Shown piece after piece: positions 15,539-23,869 of a stretch of 29,139 nucleotides of DNA (position 1 is the stretch's first letter; each line of letters begins with the position of its first letter). The stretch covers positions 1 to 29,139 of the IMG/VR virus record IMGVR_UViG_3300033388_004714. One strand, written 5' to 3'. A program made the translations under genes and the position numbers. The DNA comes from a virus. The notes beneath the pieces were generated by a model that saw nothing but the letters and a program-made list of their open reading frames with translations, ran no database searches and was not told the origin of the DNA.

Positions 15539-16687
15539 TTAAACTTTATTAATACTTCTAATCTTGAGTCCTCTTCCACTACTTGATGATTTGCTTTCTA
15601 CAGCTCTAATTTTTAATCCATCTTTGGTGACCAATCGAGGTGATTTTCGTATGTCCATGTTAATGTTTTTTGATTTTTTTGCAACATTATCAACAACACT
15701 TGAAGCACCTTGATCATAAAAAAATTGAGCAAACTTTTCAGGGTTAATAGCTACTGCTAAAGCCCTATGGTATTTAACTGGATCAGAGATTACACCTTCT
15801 TTATCCACATATTTGCCGATAAAATTGTTTACATCTTTCTGCACATTAAATAATTCTTGTGCAGTACCAGGTTTAAATGTTAAATTTTCTTCTCCTATTT
15901 GGAAATCAAAACCTTTGAAATCCGTTGAAAAAACTTTTTGAGTTTCATCCAGGAAGTATTTATATTTTTTACCATTTATTTCCTCAATAGATTTCGAGTC
16001 CTCAATATACTTTTTGTAAGCATTAAGACTTTTTTCTTGATCTTCTGATAATCCACCCCCGCTTGACTCAAGAGGAATTTTATACTTATCTTTTTGTTCA
16101 TTAAAAAACTTCTTCGCTTTCGCAAGTTCTCGTTTTTTAGCCAACTTTTTCTTCTTAACTTCTTTTGGTTCATCCAGTTCTTCATCAAAACTAAATTTTT
16201 CCTCTAAGATGTCTTGAACATCTATTGCATCTAAACCTTCTTCGTTTACTGCAACATAGTCAGCAAGTAAAGCATCATCATCCATAGTATTATAGTCTTT
16301 TTGTAAATTATAAAAGTCACTAATACCACGGCCTGTTTCCTGCTTATACTTTAAATACGCCGAAACATCTTCAGGTAAGGGTTCATTTGCCTCTTTTTCC
16401 GCAAACAATTCATCAACTGAATTTATTTCTTTGTTATATCTATTCTTCAAAAAAGAAAGAACGTTTTCATCATTTAACTCTGATGAGGGAGTTTTTTCTT
16501 GTTCTTCTGTTGTTTCTTCTTTTGGTGTATCCTCAGATGTATCCTGTGGAATACTTACTTTTTCAGCTTCAACAACAGTTTTTTCTTCTGTTTCTAAAGA
16601 ATCAGCATGTTTCTCCAACAACTGTTCCTCTATTTGGGCTTTTGATTTATTGTCAGTGCCTTCAACTGCTCTTACTTTTATTTCCAT
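15539..16687 (-). CDS. Probable capsid scaffolding protein, 382 aa
   Basis: The first 130 residues are extremely acidic and Glu/Thr/Ser-rich, with no aromatic core. The middle contains a Lys-rich helical block (KEVKKKKLAKKRELAKAKKF, about residues 177-196) and helical segments. The C-terminus is basic. This charge layout, and location immediately before the major capsid gene (20-base gap), is that of a scaffold. A short motif recurs: EIKVRAVE at residues 2-9, GLKIRAVE at 357-364 and GLKIRSIN at 373-380, the last two separated by a Ser/Gly linker. Repeated basic terminal motifs could contact capsid or portal. It is the first gene of a capsid transcript from the box at 16704-16711. No protease motif was seen in or near it. 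Confidence 0.65.
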   Translation of the reverse strand: MEIKVRAVEGTDNKSKAQIEEQLLEKHADSLETEEKTVVEAEKVSIPQDTSEDTPKEETTEEQEKTPSSELNDENVLSFLKNRYNKEINSVDELFAEKEANEPLPEDVSAYLKYKQETGRGISDFYNLQKDYNTMDDDALLADYVAVNEEGLDAIDVQDILEEKFSFDEELDEPKEVKKKKLAKKRELAKAKKFFNEQKDKYKIPLESSGGGLSEDQEKSLNAYKKYIEDSKSIEEINGKKYKYFLDETQKVFSTDFKGFDFQIGEENLTFKPGTAQELFNVQKDVNNFIGKYVDKEGVISDPVKYHRALAVAINPEKFAQFFYDQGASSVVDNVAKKSKNINMDIRKSPRLVTKDGLKIRAVESKSSSSGRGLKIRSINKV

Positions 16688-16703
16688 TAGATTTGATTTT
16701 TTA

Positions 16704-16711
16704 CAAAGATA
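16704..16711 (-). promoter_or_regulatory. -7 box TATCTTTG of the scaffold-capsid transcript
   Basis: TATCTTTG on the minus strand lies in the 63-base gap before the scaffold start at 16687, 17 bases from the ATG. It matches Bacteroidota TAnnTTTG. Together with the terminator at 14001-14036 it defines a scaffold plus capsid unit. No -33 TTTG is apparent. Confidence 0.55.
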
Positions 16712-16750
16712 AACATTTTATATATAATTAATTTAGGCGTGAGTTTGGCA

Positions 16751-16993
16751 TCATTTTTTCTTTTTCTTTAGCACTTTTTTCGCAACTACTTTCTTAATCA
16801 CATTAGCTGCAAGTTTTAATAATTTACCAGTACCACCCGTTATCAGTCCTATCGAACCACTTGAGGCTAACATTTTACCTTTAGGATACTTTTTTATAGT
16901 GCTTTTCTTTTTTGTTTTTTTTATTTTTTTAACTGGAATAACTTTTCTACGTACTACTCGAGTATTGTCTTTTTTTATTTTTCTTCCACTCAT
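16751..16993 (-). CDS. Very basic small protein, 80 aa
   Basis: Nearly a third of the residues are Lys or Arg (GRKIKKDNTRVVRRKVIPVK at the N-terminus and a Lys run at the end). They flank a short hydrophobic, Gly/Ser-rich middle (LASSGSIGLITGGTGKLLKL, residues 42-61) that could be a membrane-active or packing helix. It starts five bases after the stop of the 112-residue basic gene and is the last gene of the packaging/portal transcript. No catalytic motif was seen. Such composition suggests binding to packaged DNA or to the acidic scaffold encoded next, but this is inference. I do not recognise a family. Confidence 0.62.
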   Translation of the reverse strand: MSGRKIKKDNTRVVRRKVIPVKKIKKTKKKSTIKKYPKGKMLASSGSIGLITGGTGKLLKLAANVIKKVVAKKVLKKKKK

Positions 16994-16998
16994 AACTA

Positions 16999-17337
16999 TT
17001 ATCTATTTTTCTTAAAACTACGATATTTTTTCATTGCTTCTCTTCTATCTTTTCCTTTTTTCCAACTTCCAAAAGCAAATTTTTCAGCTCTCCTTTTTTT
17101 CTTAAATTCATAAACTTCTCCAGCAGCTATAGCTTCTTTAAAGTTTTGTGACTTTTTTTTCCCTTTTTTATCAAAGGTTATAGTAGGAGCTGCATAATAT
17201 CTTTTTTTACCTTTTTTGTTTGTTCCTTCATAGTCTGCCATTCTATGAGTTTCTGTTCTTCCATCAGCTAATTTATTTCCTACTCCTTTTCTAATGTTTC
17301 GGGCATGTCTTTTTCTATTTCTCTTTACAACAGACAT
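16999..17337 (-). CDS. Basic portal-adjacent protein, 112 aa
   Basis: The start is ATG 17337, one base after the portal stop codon. A longer frame to 17352 begins with TTG inside the portal gene, so I reject it. The N-terminal 30 residues are Arg/Lys-rich (VKRNRKRHARNIRKGVGN). Then come HRMADYEG, KKRYYAAPTITFD, EAIAAGEVYEFKKKRRAEKF and AFGSWKKG. The pattern H-x-M, a Y-x-A-x-P-T stretch, GEVYEF and a final F-A-x-G-S-W-K is one I associate with small domains encoded beside podovirus portal genes. The function is unknown. The high positive charge suggests contact with DNA or with the acidic scaffold during assembly. Confidence 0.65.
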   Translation of the reverse strand: MSVVKRNRKRHARNIRKGVGNKLADGRTETHRMADYEGTNKKGKKRYYAAPTITFDKKGKKKSQNFKEAIAAGEVYEFKKKRRAEKFAFGSWKKGKDRREAMKKYRSFKKNR

Positions 17338-17338
17338 A

Positions 17339-19774
17339 TTATCTTGGTTCAAATTCTGCTAAATCGAAACCATCTAAACTATCTTCGTTAGATTCAAAAT
17401 CTATAGGAGGTAAATTTCTTTTCTTTTGCTCAATCATTTTAGAGGTTTGAGTAGACTGTTGACTAATTCTACCATCTTTAGATTTTTCTCTTTCATTTTC
17501 CCTGTCTTGTAATCCTTGTTGCTCTGCTCCTTTTAATTGCATATTGAATTTAAACTCTTCAGTCATTAATGCTAATTTAAGGTCTTTTTCGGCTGTAAGT
17601 TTGTGAATAGAAAACTCACTTTTTGCTTTTTCTAATTGCATTTTCCCTTGAATTTCTGTTTGATTTTTTTGCATTTCTAATTGGGCAGCAGCTTGTTGTG
17701 CCTGCATTTGTTGTTGAGCAGCCATTTCTTGCTCTTGCATTGCTTGTTGTTGTTCAGCTATTTGTTTTTGTTTTCTTTTCAATTTAAGAAATTGATTAGC
17801 CATTTTTATATTATGGATTTCACGAATATCAATAGCATCTTCTAAGTTAATATTTTCTTTAGATAAAGCCATTTGAATATTTTGTTCCAACATAGCTTTT
17901 TGCTCTTCATCTGGAGATAATTCTAAAAATATCCCAAAATCATAAAGATATAAGTCTTTAATATCTTCTAATATACCTACATTATATTTGCCTAATTGGT
18001 GAACAAACTCATCAGAATAATCAGAATATTCTAAAATATCAGCAGTTCTTATAGCTAAACATTCGGCTATGGTTCTTGTAATATATAAGCTGGCATCTAA
18101 AATATGGCGGGTAGCTACATTAGAATTTAATGCGGCTAATTTTTGTACTCCCACTAATGAATTTGGATCTGGAGTAGAACCATCACGTGCCTCATTTAAT
18201 CCAGTTACTTGTCTTATCATGTCTAAATAATGATTGTAATTCCCAATAAGCATTTGTAATTTGGTAGAACCACTATTTGAAGTAAGTTGTTGAATTGGAA
18301 TTTTAGCATTATTATATTCTCCATCTCCCGTATAACTTCTTCCTACAACACTACCTGTTTGAAAATATAATCGTAAAGCGTCTTCAGGATTATAGGCTGC
18401 TCCATTCCCTAAATCTACTTCACTTAATCCATCAGCATCTATAAACACACCATCTGGAACAACCCTTGAAACTACTTGTTGAATTTTTAAATGAGTGATT
18501 TGAATTAAATCAGCAAAAGGAATCATTCTTCTTGTTAAGGATTCTAATATTCCTTTATAACTTCGTGGTGCACAAGCAACATAATTTGGAAAAGCAAATT
18601 GGTTGGCAGATTTGGGGCGCACCATATTTTCTCCTAATTTCCATTGAAGCAAAATATTAGTTCCCATTACCATCACCCCATCATACCATACATCAATTCT
18701 TTTTTCAATTCTTTCAAATCCACCTTCATCCATCATTTCTTGTGGTGGATTAAACTGATCATCTTTTTCGACAGTTTTAAATGAACCATCGGCCATTTTT
18801 TTCTTTTTATAAACAAATGTATGAGTGGTTTTATAATTAAAATAAAGCAAAGTGGCTGTATCTCTATAAAACATACTGTTTTCGTAAAACTGTGCAGTAT
18901 TAAAATACTGATACCAAGATTGACTGCTTTTAGCAATTTCCTCTAAATCTTCCTTGGTTAAGGTTGGATCTATTTTAATAAGCTCTGTCATTGGAACAGT
19001 CTTTATTTCTCCCCAATAAAAACAATCTTTAAAATGAGGATCTTCGGTATAACTATAGACTACATTTGCAGGATCTACATAATCTACTTTTACTCCTTGA
19101 CCTAATAAAAATTCGTGTTTTGTAATTCCTATGCCAACCGTAGTAAGATCATAGTCTACTCTTTTTCTAATATCATTATAATGATTTTCATCCAACAATG
19201 TATTAATAGCTTCTTCTGCTGCTATTTCCACCGCAGGTTTATATTTCATAGACATAAACAACTCTAACTCATCAGGATTTGAAGGAAGTTCTTCTTCTGG
19301 AATAGTAAATGTGTCAACTCCAAATTGTTCATTTATCTCTGCAAGAAGTGGTTTTGCAGCCATATCTGCCTCAACCATTTTTTGAAATTCGTTTCTTTTT
19401 TCTGCGGATAACCCATCTTCTGCATATGCCCTAACTCTAAAAAGTCTATCAGACATTCCATTAACTACAATATCAACAAATTTGGGAATAATTGGAACTG
19501 GAGTCCAATCTAAATTCAGATAACTTAAATCGCCATCTATTGCTAATTCATTTTTATATTTTGCGATTGATTGCTCTCCACGAGCATATAATCTTAATTT
19601 TTCAAATTCTGCCCATTGGCTATAAAACCTACAAGTTCCACTATCTCTACGAAACCATTCGTATTGGATAGCTTGACCAATTTGTAGTCCATATTCTTTT
19701 GTGTCTTTGATTGAATCAGAAACAAATTGATCAGGAAATGCAGCAAGTTTGACGTTTATATTTATTTGCTTCAT
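17339..19774 (-). CDS. Portal protein, 811 aa
   Basis: Assigned as portal from its size, its ATGA overlap with the large terminase gene and its domain layout. The N-terminal region (about 30-130) has IQYEWFRRDSGTCRFYSQW and AKYKNELAIDGDLSYLNLDW. The middle has beta-rich wing-like sequence with MNEARDG-type loops (TGLNEARDGSTPDPNSLVG). A long Gln/Ala/Glu-rich coiled coil spans about 660-765 (IAEQQQAMQEQEMAAQQQMQ onward), as in P22-like portals whose C-terminus forms a barrel. The C-terminus is acidic. The length is close to that of P22 gp1 and crAss-like portals (about 725-830 aa). It forms the dodecameric DNA entry channel and the motor docking site, by family knowledge. No frameshift or truncation was seen. 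Confidence 0.85.
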   Translation of the reverse strand: MKQININVKLAAFPDQFVSDSIKDTKEYGLQIGQAIQYEWFRRDSGTCRFYSQWAEFEKLRLYARGEQSIAKYKNELAIDGDLSYLNLDWTPVPIIPKFVDIVVNGMSDRLFRVRAYAEDGLSAEKRNEFQKMVEADMAAKPLLAEINEQFGVDTFTIPEEELPSNPDELELFMSMKYKPAVEIAAEEAINTLLDENHYNDIRKRVDYDLTTVGIGITKHEFLLGQGVKVDYVDPANVVYSYTEDPHFKDCFYWGEIKTVPMTELIKIDPTLTKEDLEEIAKSSQSWYQYFNTAQFYENSMFYRDTATLLYFNYKTTHTFVYKKKKMADGSFKTVEKDDQFNPPQEMMDEGGFERIEKRIDVWYDGVMVMGTNILLQWKLGENMVRPKSANQFAFPNYVACAPRSYKGILESLTRRMIPFADLIQITHLKIQQVVSRVVPDGVFIDADGLSEVDLGNGAAYNPEDALRLYFQTGSVVGRSYTGDGEYNNAKIPIQQLTSNSGSTKLQMLIGNYNHYLDMIRQVTGLNEARDGSTPDPNSLVGVQKLAALNSNVATRHILDASLYITRTIAECLAIRTADILEYSDYSDEFVHQLGKYNVGILEDIKDLYLYDFGIFLELSPDEEQKAMLEQNIQMALSKENINLEDAIDIREIHNIKMANQFLKLKRKQKQIAEQQQAMQEQEMAAQQQMQAQQAAAQLEMQKNQTEIQGKMQLEKAKSEFSIHKLTAEKDLKLALMTEEFKFNMQLKGAEQQGLQDRENEREKSKDGRISQQSTQTSKMIEQKKRNLPPIDFESNEDSLDGFDLAEFEPR

Positions 19775-22047
19775 TTATTAAGTAGTTGACTTACTGTACT
19801 CTTGTTATTATATCTTGCAAAGTTAATGCTAATTTTCGACTTTTCTTGTGTCGGTGTATAGAGGTGTTTTTGATTGGCCATAATAGCTAATCCAGTACTA
19901 ATTGATGCATCAAACTTTGTCCTATTATTTATATCAAACTTCGCCCAATCTTCTAAAGTTTTTTGAAAAAACATTATTCCCATATCATCTTTTTCTCTAA
20001 ATGCCCCTTCTAAATCCAATCCTACATGTTTTTCTATATAAGATTCTATTGCTGAAGCATGTGCTTGTTTAACATCTTCGGAAGTGTTTGGTATTCCTCC
20101 TAACTCTCTTTCAGTTTTAGATAATTTTGTAAAACTTTTATCAGGTCTATTTAAACTGAAACCTCTATATCCTCTATTTTTAATATGATATAAAAGGCGT
20201 GGTTTATTGTTTTCCACTAATATTGGCATACCATAAAAGATACATGCCATTAATACTTCTTCAAAAAATATTTCTGCGGTTTGTGGGCGTGCAATATATT
20301 CTAAAAAGAATTGATTACTCGGCCATTCATCCATATTAAATTTTGTCATTCCATGTAATGCACCGTTAGATCCACTACCAACAACAACACCAGAAATATC
20401 ATATGAATCACAACCAAATGAACCTAAATGTTCATTGCCTGGATACTTTCTCCCATTCTTAACAATTACATTGTTTTGTTGATCTGGTTTAGGCAAGTAA
20501 GATACAAAAAATCTACCTCTTTTATTTGGACTCCATATTACTTTAGTATCCTTAATACCATCCTTCCAATGAAAGCCTCCTTGAGTTACATGATGTTGAA
20601 TAATTAAAGAGTCATTATAATCTATTTGTTGATAAATTTTAGTAAGATTAAAGAGAGATTGTTTGCTCTCATCTCTAAAGGCATGTGATTCTGTTCGTGG
20701 AAATTGTCTATAATATTCATTTAAAGCATCAGCATCAATTGCTAAAGAATCTACTTCATTTTGCCAATAATCAATTGCACCTATATTTATTGATTCATTG
20801 TCTATTCCTAAAACATTTATGTTTTTACCACTCAAAACTGGGTGTCCATATATATCAATAAAACCTTCCATATTCCATTCCATAGGAACAAAAAGATTAT
20901 ATAATCCGCTTTTTGTTTGCCCATTAGCATTCCTGTTAACTGGATCGGAGTCATAAAATAATTTTTTAAAATTTCCCCCACCTTTAGCTAAAGCATTAGA
21001 AGTTGATCCCATCATACATTTTCCTATTATTCTTTTTCCTAACCTTAAACAAGTCTTTGTCACTCTCCAATTATTTAAAATATTTTCAGGTCTTTCCCAC
21101 TTCCCACTTTCATCATGAATTAATAATTGTAATTTTTCTCCATCATAACTGTTATCCGAAGTATTTTTCCAGTCAATAGTAGTATCTAATCCTTCTAAAT
21201 CTTCATCTCCTACATCAAACATATTTTTCTTTGTAATCTTAGAAGCAGGAACTCTATAGGCTAATTCTGTTTTAGGCTTATCCATACCATCTTGTATGGG
21301 TTTAAAAAAGAAAGGATAATTGTTTGAAATAGGGACTATTTTATCGGTAAACATTTTTTTAGAATCTGATCCAGTTTTAGATAATACACCTATTCTGGAA
21401 TCTTTAGAAATAGTAGCTGTATTTACTCCTTCACAAGAACTCATAAATGAAAATCCTGAACGTCTTATTTTTAAATAACATATACCAAAACTTCTATAGT
21501 CTACCTTACAAGCTTCCCAAAATAAATAAAATATTCGATTTGCTTCACGAAAATCAGGATGCCCTATATCAATTTTAGTCCATTGAAGGTACATATAATG
21601 TGTGCCTGTAATATAAGTCGGCATTCCATTATTCAAAAACCATGTTCCTTGTTCTCTTTTATTAAATTCTTCTTCTATATAATCTACCCATTTATTTTTA
21701 AAAGACATTGGAGTTTGATGCCATTGGAAAATGGTTTGTATTCTTTTTAACTCTTTTGGACAGGTATTTGTTTTCCAAAATTGATTTTTAGGTTTTAGTG
21801 TAGAAAATAATTTAGGAGTATATGGAAGTCCTATATTTAAATTATTTATTTTATATATCTCTCCGAGAGTTCCATTTTTAGAAATAATAACAATATCATA
21901 TTTGGAATTATATCCAGGAGTCCAGGAACGTGCATTATTTTTAGATGTCAAAACATTTTTAGGAATAATGTTTTTTACTAAAGAAAATAAATTATTTTGA
22001 TCGTGACTCTGCAAATCCTTGTGGTGTTTGTTTTTTATTAATCTCAT
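19771..22047 (-). CDS. terL: Terminase large subunit, 758 aa
   Basis: ATPase and nuclease motifs can be read. A deviant Walker A, KIRRSGFS (193-200), has its Lys at the start as in lambda gpA (KSARVGYS) rather than GKS. Walker B is LLIHDE with D312 and E313, and the coupling motif is GSTS (347-350). The nuclease half has GCDSYD with D547, LVENN with E612 and FDASISTG with D713 as likely metal ligands. A conserved-looking stretch NRNANGQTKSGLYNLFVPME (371-390) follows the coupling motif, as I recall for crAss-like or related Bacteroidota phage terminases. The 56-base overlap with the upstream gene comes from using ATG 22047; a shorter start would need TTG. It powers DNA packaging with the portal encoded next. 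Confidence 0.9.
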   Translation of the reverse strand: MRLIKNKHHKDLQSHDQNNLFSLVKNIIPKNVLTSKNNARSWTPGYNSKYDIVIISKNGTLGEIYKINNLNIGLPYTPKLFSTLKPKNQFWKTNTCPKELKRIQTIFQWHQTPMSFKNKWVDYIEEEFNKREQGTWFLNNGMPTYITGTHYMYLQWTKIDIGHPDFREANRIFYLFWEACKVDYRSFGICYLKIRRSGFSFMSSCEGVNTATISKDSRIGVLSKTGSDSKKMFTDKIVPISNNYPFFFKPIQDGMDKPKTELAYRVPASKITKKNMFDVGDEDLEGLDTTIDWKNTSDNSYDGEKLQLLIHDESGKWERPENILNNWRVTKTCLRLGKRIIGKCMMGSTSNALAKGGGNFKKLFYDSDPVNRNANGQTKSGLYNLFVPMEWNMEGFIDIYGHPVLSGKNINVLGIDNESINIGAIDYWQNEVDSLAIDADALNEYYRQFPRTESHAFRDESKQSLFNLTKIYQQIDYNDSLIIQHHVTQGGFHWKDGIKDTKVIWSPNKRGRFFVSYLPKPDQQNNVIVKNGRKYPGNEHLGSFGCDSYDISGVVVGSGSNGALHGMTKFNMDEWPSNQFFLEYIARPQTAEIFFEEVLMACIFYGMPILVENNKPRLLYHIKNRGYRGFSLNRPDKSFTKLSKTERELGGIPNTSEDVKQAHASAIESYIEKHVGLDLEGAFREKDDMGIMFFQKTLEDWAKFDINNRTKFDASISTGLAIMANQKHLYTPTQEKSKISINFARYNNKSTVSQLLNK

Positions 22048-22267
22048 TTCCTTCTAATAATGATTTTTCATCTTCAATTCTTTTAAGTATTTCAAATGCA
22101 TCAAAAATTGCAAGTTTCTTTGTAGCTGCTGCATTTTTTAATCTATCGGCTGCCAATGCATCATCTTTATCATATTTAATAATATCCTCCTTAGCTACTT
22201 TAATTAATTGACCTACTGCTTTTTCTCCTGCTTTTATTATTTCTAATTTTATTTCTTTTATATCCAT
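21992..22267 (-). CDS. Candidate terminase small subunit, 91 aa
   Basis: A small, mainly helical protein with regular charged heptad-like spacing (KEIKLEIIKAGEKAVGQLIK, then DRLKNAAATKKLAIFDAFEI and LKRIEDEKSLLEG). It ends with a basic Gln/Ser tail (GFAESRSK). It begins within the stop codon of the 2OG oxygenase gene (TAATG) and overlaps the large terminase start by 56 bases. Position directly ahead of the large terminase, size and helical content fit a small terminase subunit. No helix-turn-helix can be confidently marked, so this is an inference from context. The long overlap suggests coupled translation of the two packaging proteins. Confidence 0.6.
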   Translation of the reverse strand: MDIKEIKLEIIKAGEKAVGQLIKVAKEDIIKYDKDDALAADRLKNAAATKKLAIFDAFEILKRIEDEKSLLEGNEINKKQTPQGFAESRSK

Positions 22268-22839
22268 TATACAAATTTATAAAACATTACAAAAACCTTT
22301 CTGCCACTTTTCCATCCTTTATTAGGATATTTACTGTGGAAATAAGATGAGGGATATGAAATTAAACGATTAGACTCATATCCTAACACACTATTTAATC
22401 TCCACATATCTAAATTTTCTGCATCTATTTTTAATAAGTCATTATATTTTTCATCACTAAAATCATTAGGTAAATTATTCCCATATATTTCATGTTCCCA
22501 TAATGCTGTGCCATGCAGCTCTTCTAATTCACGCGGGGAAATATAGAGAACAATTGCCCTATCTGGTTTTTCTCCCTTTATATTTAAATCAGAATGGATT
22601 CTCCAACTAATATCTAATTTATTAGTTGCTTGTCGAAAAAAACTTAATATATTTTTTAAGCTTTTACCTTCTATAATCTCTAATTTACTTATAATATAAT
22701 CATCAAAATCTTTATTACTTTCTTGTATATAAAAATTTTTTTTTCCCACCTCAACTTTTTCAAAAGAATTATCATTTAAATAATTTTGAATTATTTGAAA
22801 AAATTCTTTATCAATAAAATCATCTATCATATAGATCAT
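22267..22839 (-). CDS. 2-oxoglutarate/Fe(II)-dependent oxygenase, 190 aa
   Basis: The prolyl-hydroxylase-like layout is visible. The N-terminal MIDDFIDKEFFQIIQNYL is typical of the family start. The metal motif HxD is H82-S-D84 in SWRIHSDLNIKGEKPDRAIV. The strand AIVLYISP (95-102) follows, then GTALWEHEIYG. The distal ligand is H168 in SYFHSKYPNKGW, with R180 (SGRKVFVMFY) positioned to bind 2-oxoglutarate. All three metal ligands and the Arg are present, so an active enzyme is expected, hydroxylating an unknown protein or small molecule. The start at 22839 overlaps the GroES-like gene stop (ATGA); ATG 22830 is an alternative. Marine phages often carry such oxygenases; the substrate cannot be told from sequence. 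Confidence 0.8.
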   Translation of the reverse strand: MIYMIDDFIDKEFFQIIQNYLNDNSFEKVEVGKKNFYIQESNKDFDDYIISKLEIIEGKSLKNILSFFRQATNKLDISWRIHSDLNIKGEKPDRAIVLYISPRELEELHGTALWEHEIYGNNLPNDFSDEKYNDLLKIDAENLDMWRLNSVLGYESNRLISYPSSYFHSKYPNKGWKSGRKVFVMFYKFV

Positions 22840-23426
22840 AAAACCATAGTTATATTGTCTGTTCTCATTCTATATAATACTTCTTCATCAATAATAAATT
22901 CATATTCACTCTCAGGTTGATAAGAAATTTCATCTCCCACTTTTAAACCTAACTCTTCTAATTCTTTATTAATATACTTAATTACACCTACTAATGGTTC
23001 GTTACTCCCCCTTTTATTTAAAAAAGAATCTTTTATCTCTGAGGGTTTAATAAAACAATATTTATCATATCCTTTCCATTTATCATTCCTTTTATATAAA
23101 AAAAACTGATCAGGATCTACTAAAAAAAGGTTTTCTCTTAAATGGCTTTTACCACTTTTTCTTCTGCCATACATATCATTATAAAATTTAAAGACATTAT
23201 GATGAACTACCAATGTATCTCCTTTTTTAATTTCTCCTGTATAATTAATGGGGGTTTCTATTACAGTAGCAAAACGATTTGATGATTTGTAGTCTTCTTC
23301 AGAAGTGCTGGTAATAAAATCTGTATCGCCTATTTTTTTTATGTTACTATATCTACGAAATTCAATATCTCCAACAACAGTTGTATTGGCTAAAGGAGTA
23401 ACTATAAAAGAATATGGTGATTGCAT
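22836..23426 (-). CDS. Probable two-part GroES-like co-chaperonin protein, 196 aa
   Basis: The C-terminal half (about 120-196) resembles the GroES/Cpn10 fold. There is a start strand (KYCFIKPSEI), then VGVIKYIN (146-153), LKVGDEISYQPESEYEFIID (161-180) and EEVLYRMRTDNITMVL (181-196). Compare the GroES pattern: GDxV, then a strand, then D-x-E-E-x-L-x-x-x-x-x-D-I-x-x-V/L. The N-terminal half has a similar order: SFIVTPL, a mobile-loop-like stretch with RYSNIKKIGDTDF, GEIKKGDTLVVHHNVFKFYN (64-83) and LFLVDPDQFFLYK (100-112). This suggests two diverged GroES-like units in one chain. GroES is normally about 97 aa; phage co-chaperonins such as T4 gp31 are about 110. It overlaps the 2OG oxygenase gene. 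I rate the C-terminal match as fair and the duplication as tentative. Confidence 0.55.
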   Translation of the reverse strand: MQSPYSFIVTPLANTTVVGDIEFRRYSNIKKIGDTDFITSTSEEDYKSSNRFATVIETPINYTGEIKKGDTLVVHHNVFKFYNDMYGRRKSGKSHLRENLFLVDPDQFFLYKRNDKWKGYDKYCFIKPSEIKDSFLNKRGSNEPLVGVIKYINKELEELGLKVGDEISYQPESEYEFIIDEEVLYRMRTDNITMVL

Positions 23427-23432
23427 AAAAAG

Positions 23433-23639
23433 TTATGAGCCACAACCAATACACTCTATTGCTGAATCAGTTGGTTTAACTCCATTTAATTTCATTTTAA
23501 TTTTGTGAATTTCATCAGCATACATCATCTGTTCTGCAAGGTTATCTGTTAAAGCCTTCCAGCCTTGGTATAACTCAATTCTTTGTAGCAATTCATTTCT
23601 TTCTTTTTTAGCAAAATATATTTGGTCTTCTAAGTTCAT
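23433..23639 (-). CDS. Small helical protein with C-terminal CIGC, 68 aa
   Basis: A short, charged, mainly helical protein (LEDQIYFAKKERNELLQRIE and DEIHKIKMKLNGV). It ends PTDSAIECIGCGS, so a CxxC pair lies six residues from the C-terminus. That pair could bind a metal or form a disulfide. No family is recognised. It sits one base after the 74-residue gene and six bases before the GroES-like gene, in the same tight transcript. Coding is supported by ATG start, packing and lack of any competing frame. Confidence 0.55.
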   Translation of the reverse strand: MNLEDQIYFAKKERNELLQRIELYQGWKALTDNLAEQMMYADEIHKIKMKLNGVKPTDSAIECIGCGS

Positions 23640-23640
23640 A

Positions 23641-23865
23641 CTAAAAATTTATATTATATTCTAAAGAAATGGGTAATGTTGTTTTAAACTCTTTCCATAA
23701 TAATACTTCATCATCTTTCATAATCCATATTTTATAAGATTTACTGAGAGAATCAGACTGAATTAAATGAATAGTATAGCCACCACCTAATACTTGTTGT
23801 CCTACTATGTAATGCATAGCTCCAGACTTATAGTCTGCACCTATAGAAATTTTCCTAATATCCAT
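23641..23865 (-). CDS. Small conserved-looking hypothetical protein, 74 aa
   Basis: A compact, mostly beta protein: MDIRKISIGADYKSGAMHYI, VGQQVLGGGYTIHLIQSD, KIWIMKDDEVLLWKEF and PISLEYNINF. There is no signal peptide or membrane helix. It lies four bases after the fibre-like gene and one base before the 68-residue gene. I think near relatives occur in other marine phages, but no function is known to me. The small single-domain character suggests a regulatory or assembly-helper protein rather than a major virion part, which is a guess. Confidence 0.58.
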   Translation of the reverse strand: MDIRKISIGADYKSGAMHYIVGQQVLGGGYTIHLIQSDSLSKSYKIWIMKDDEVLLWKEFKTTLPISLEYNINF

Positions 23866-23869
23866 TTAA

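Noticed and set aside
16999-17352. Longer version of the basic portal-adjacent protein starting at 17352
   Set aside because: It begins with TTG inside the portal gene. ATG 17337 directly after the portal stop fits the spacing seen throughout.
19818-19825. TAACTTTG on the minus strand upstream of the portal gene as a promoter box
   Set aside because: It fits TAnnTTTG but lies in TerL codons (INFARY) and differs from the five identical intergenic TATCTTTG copies; chance is likely.
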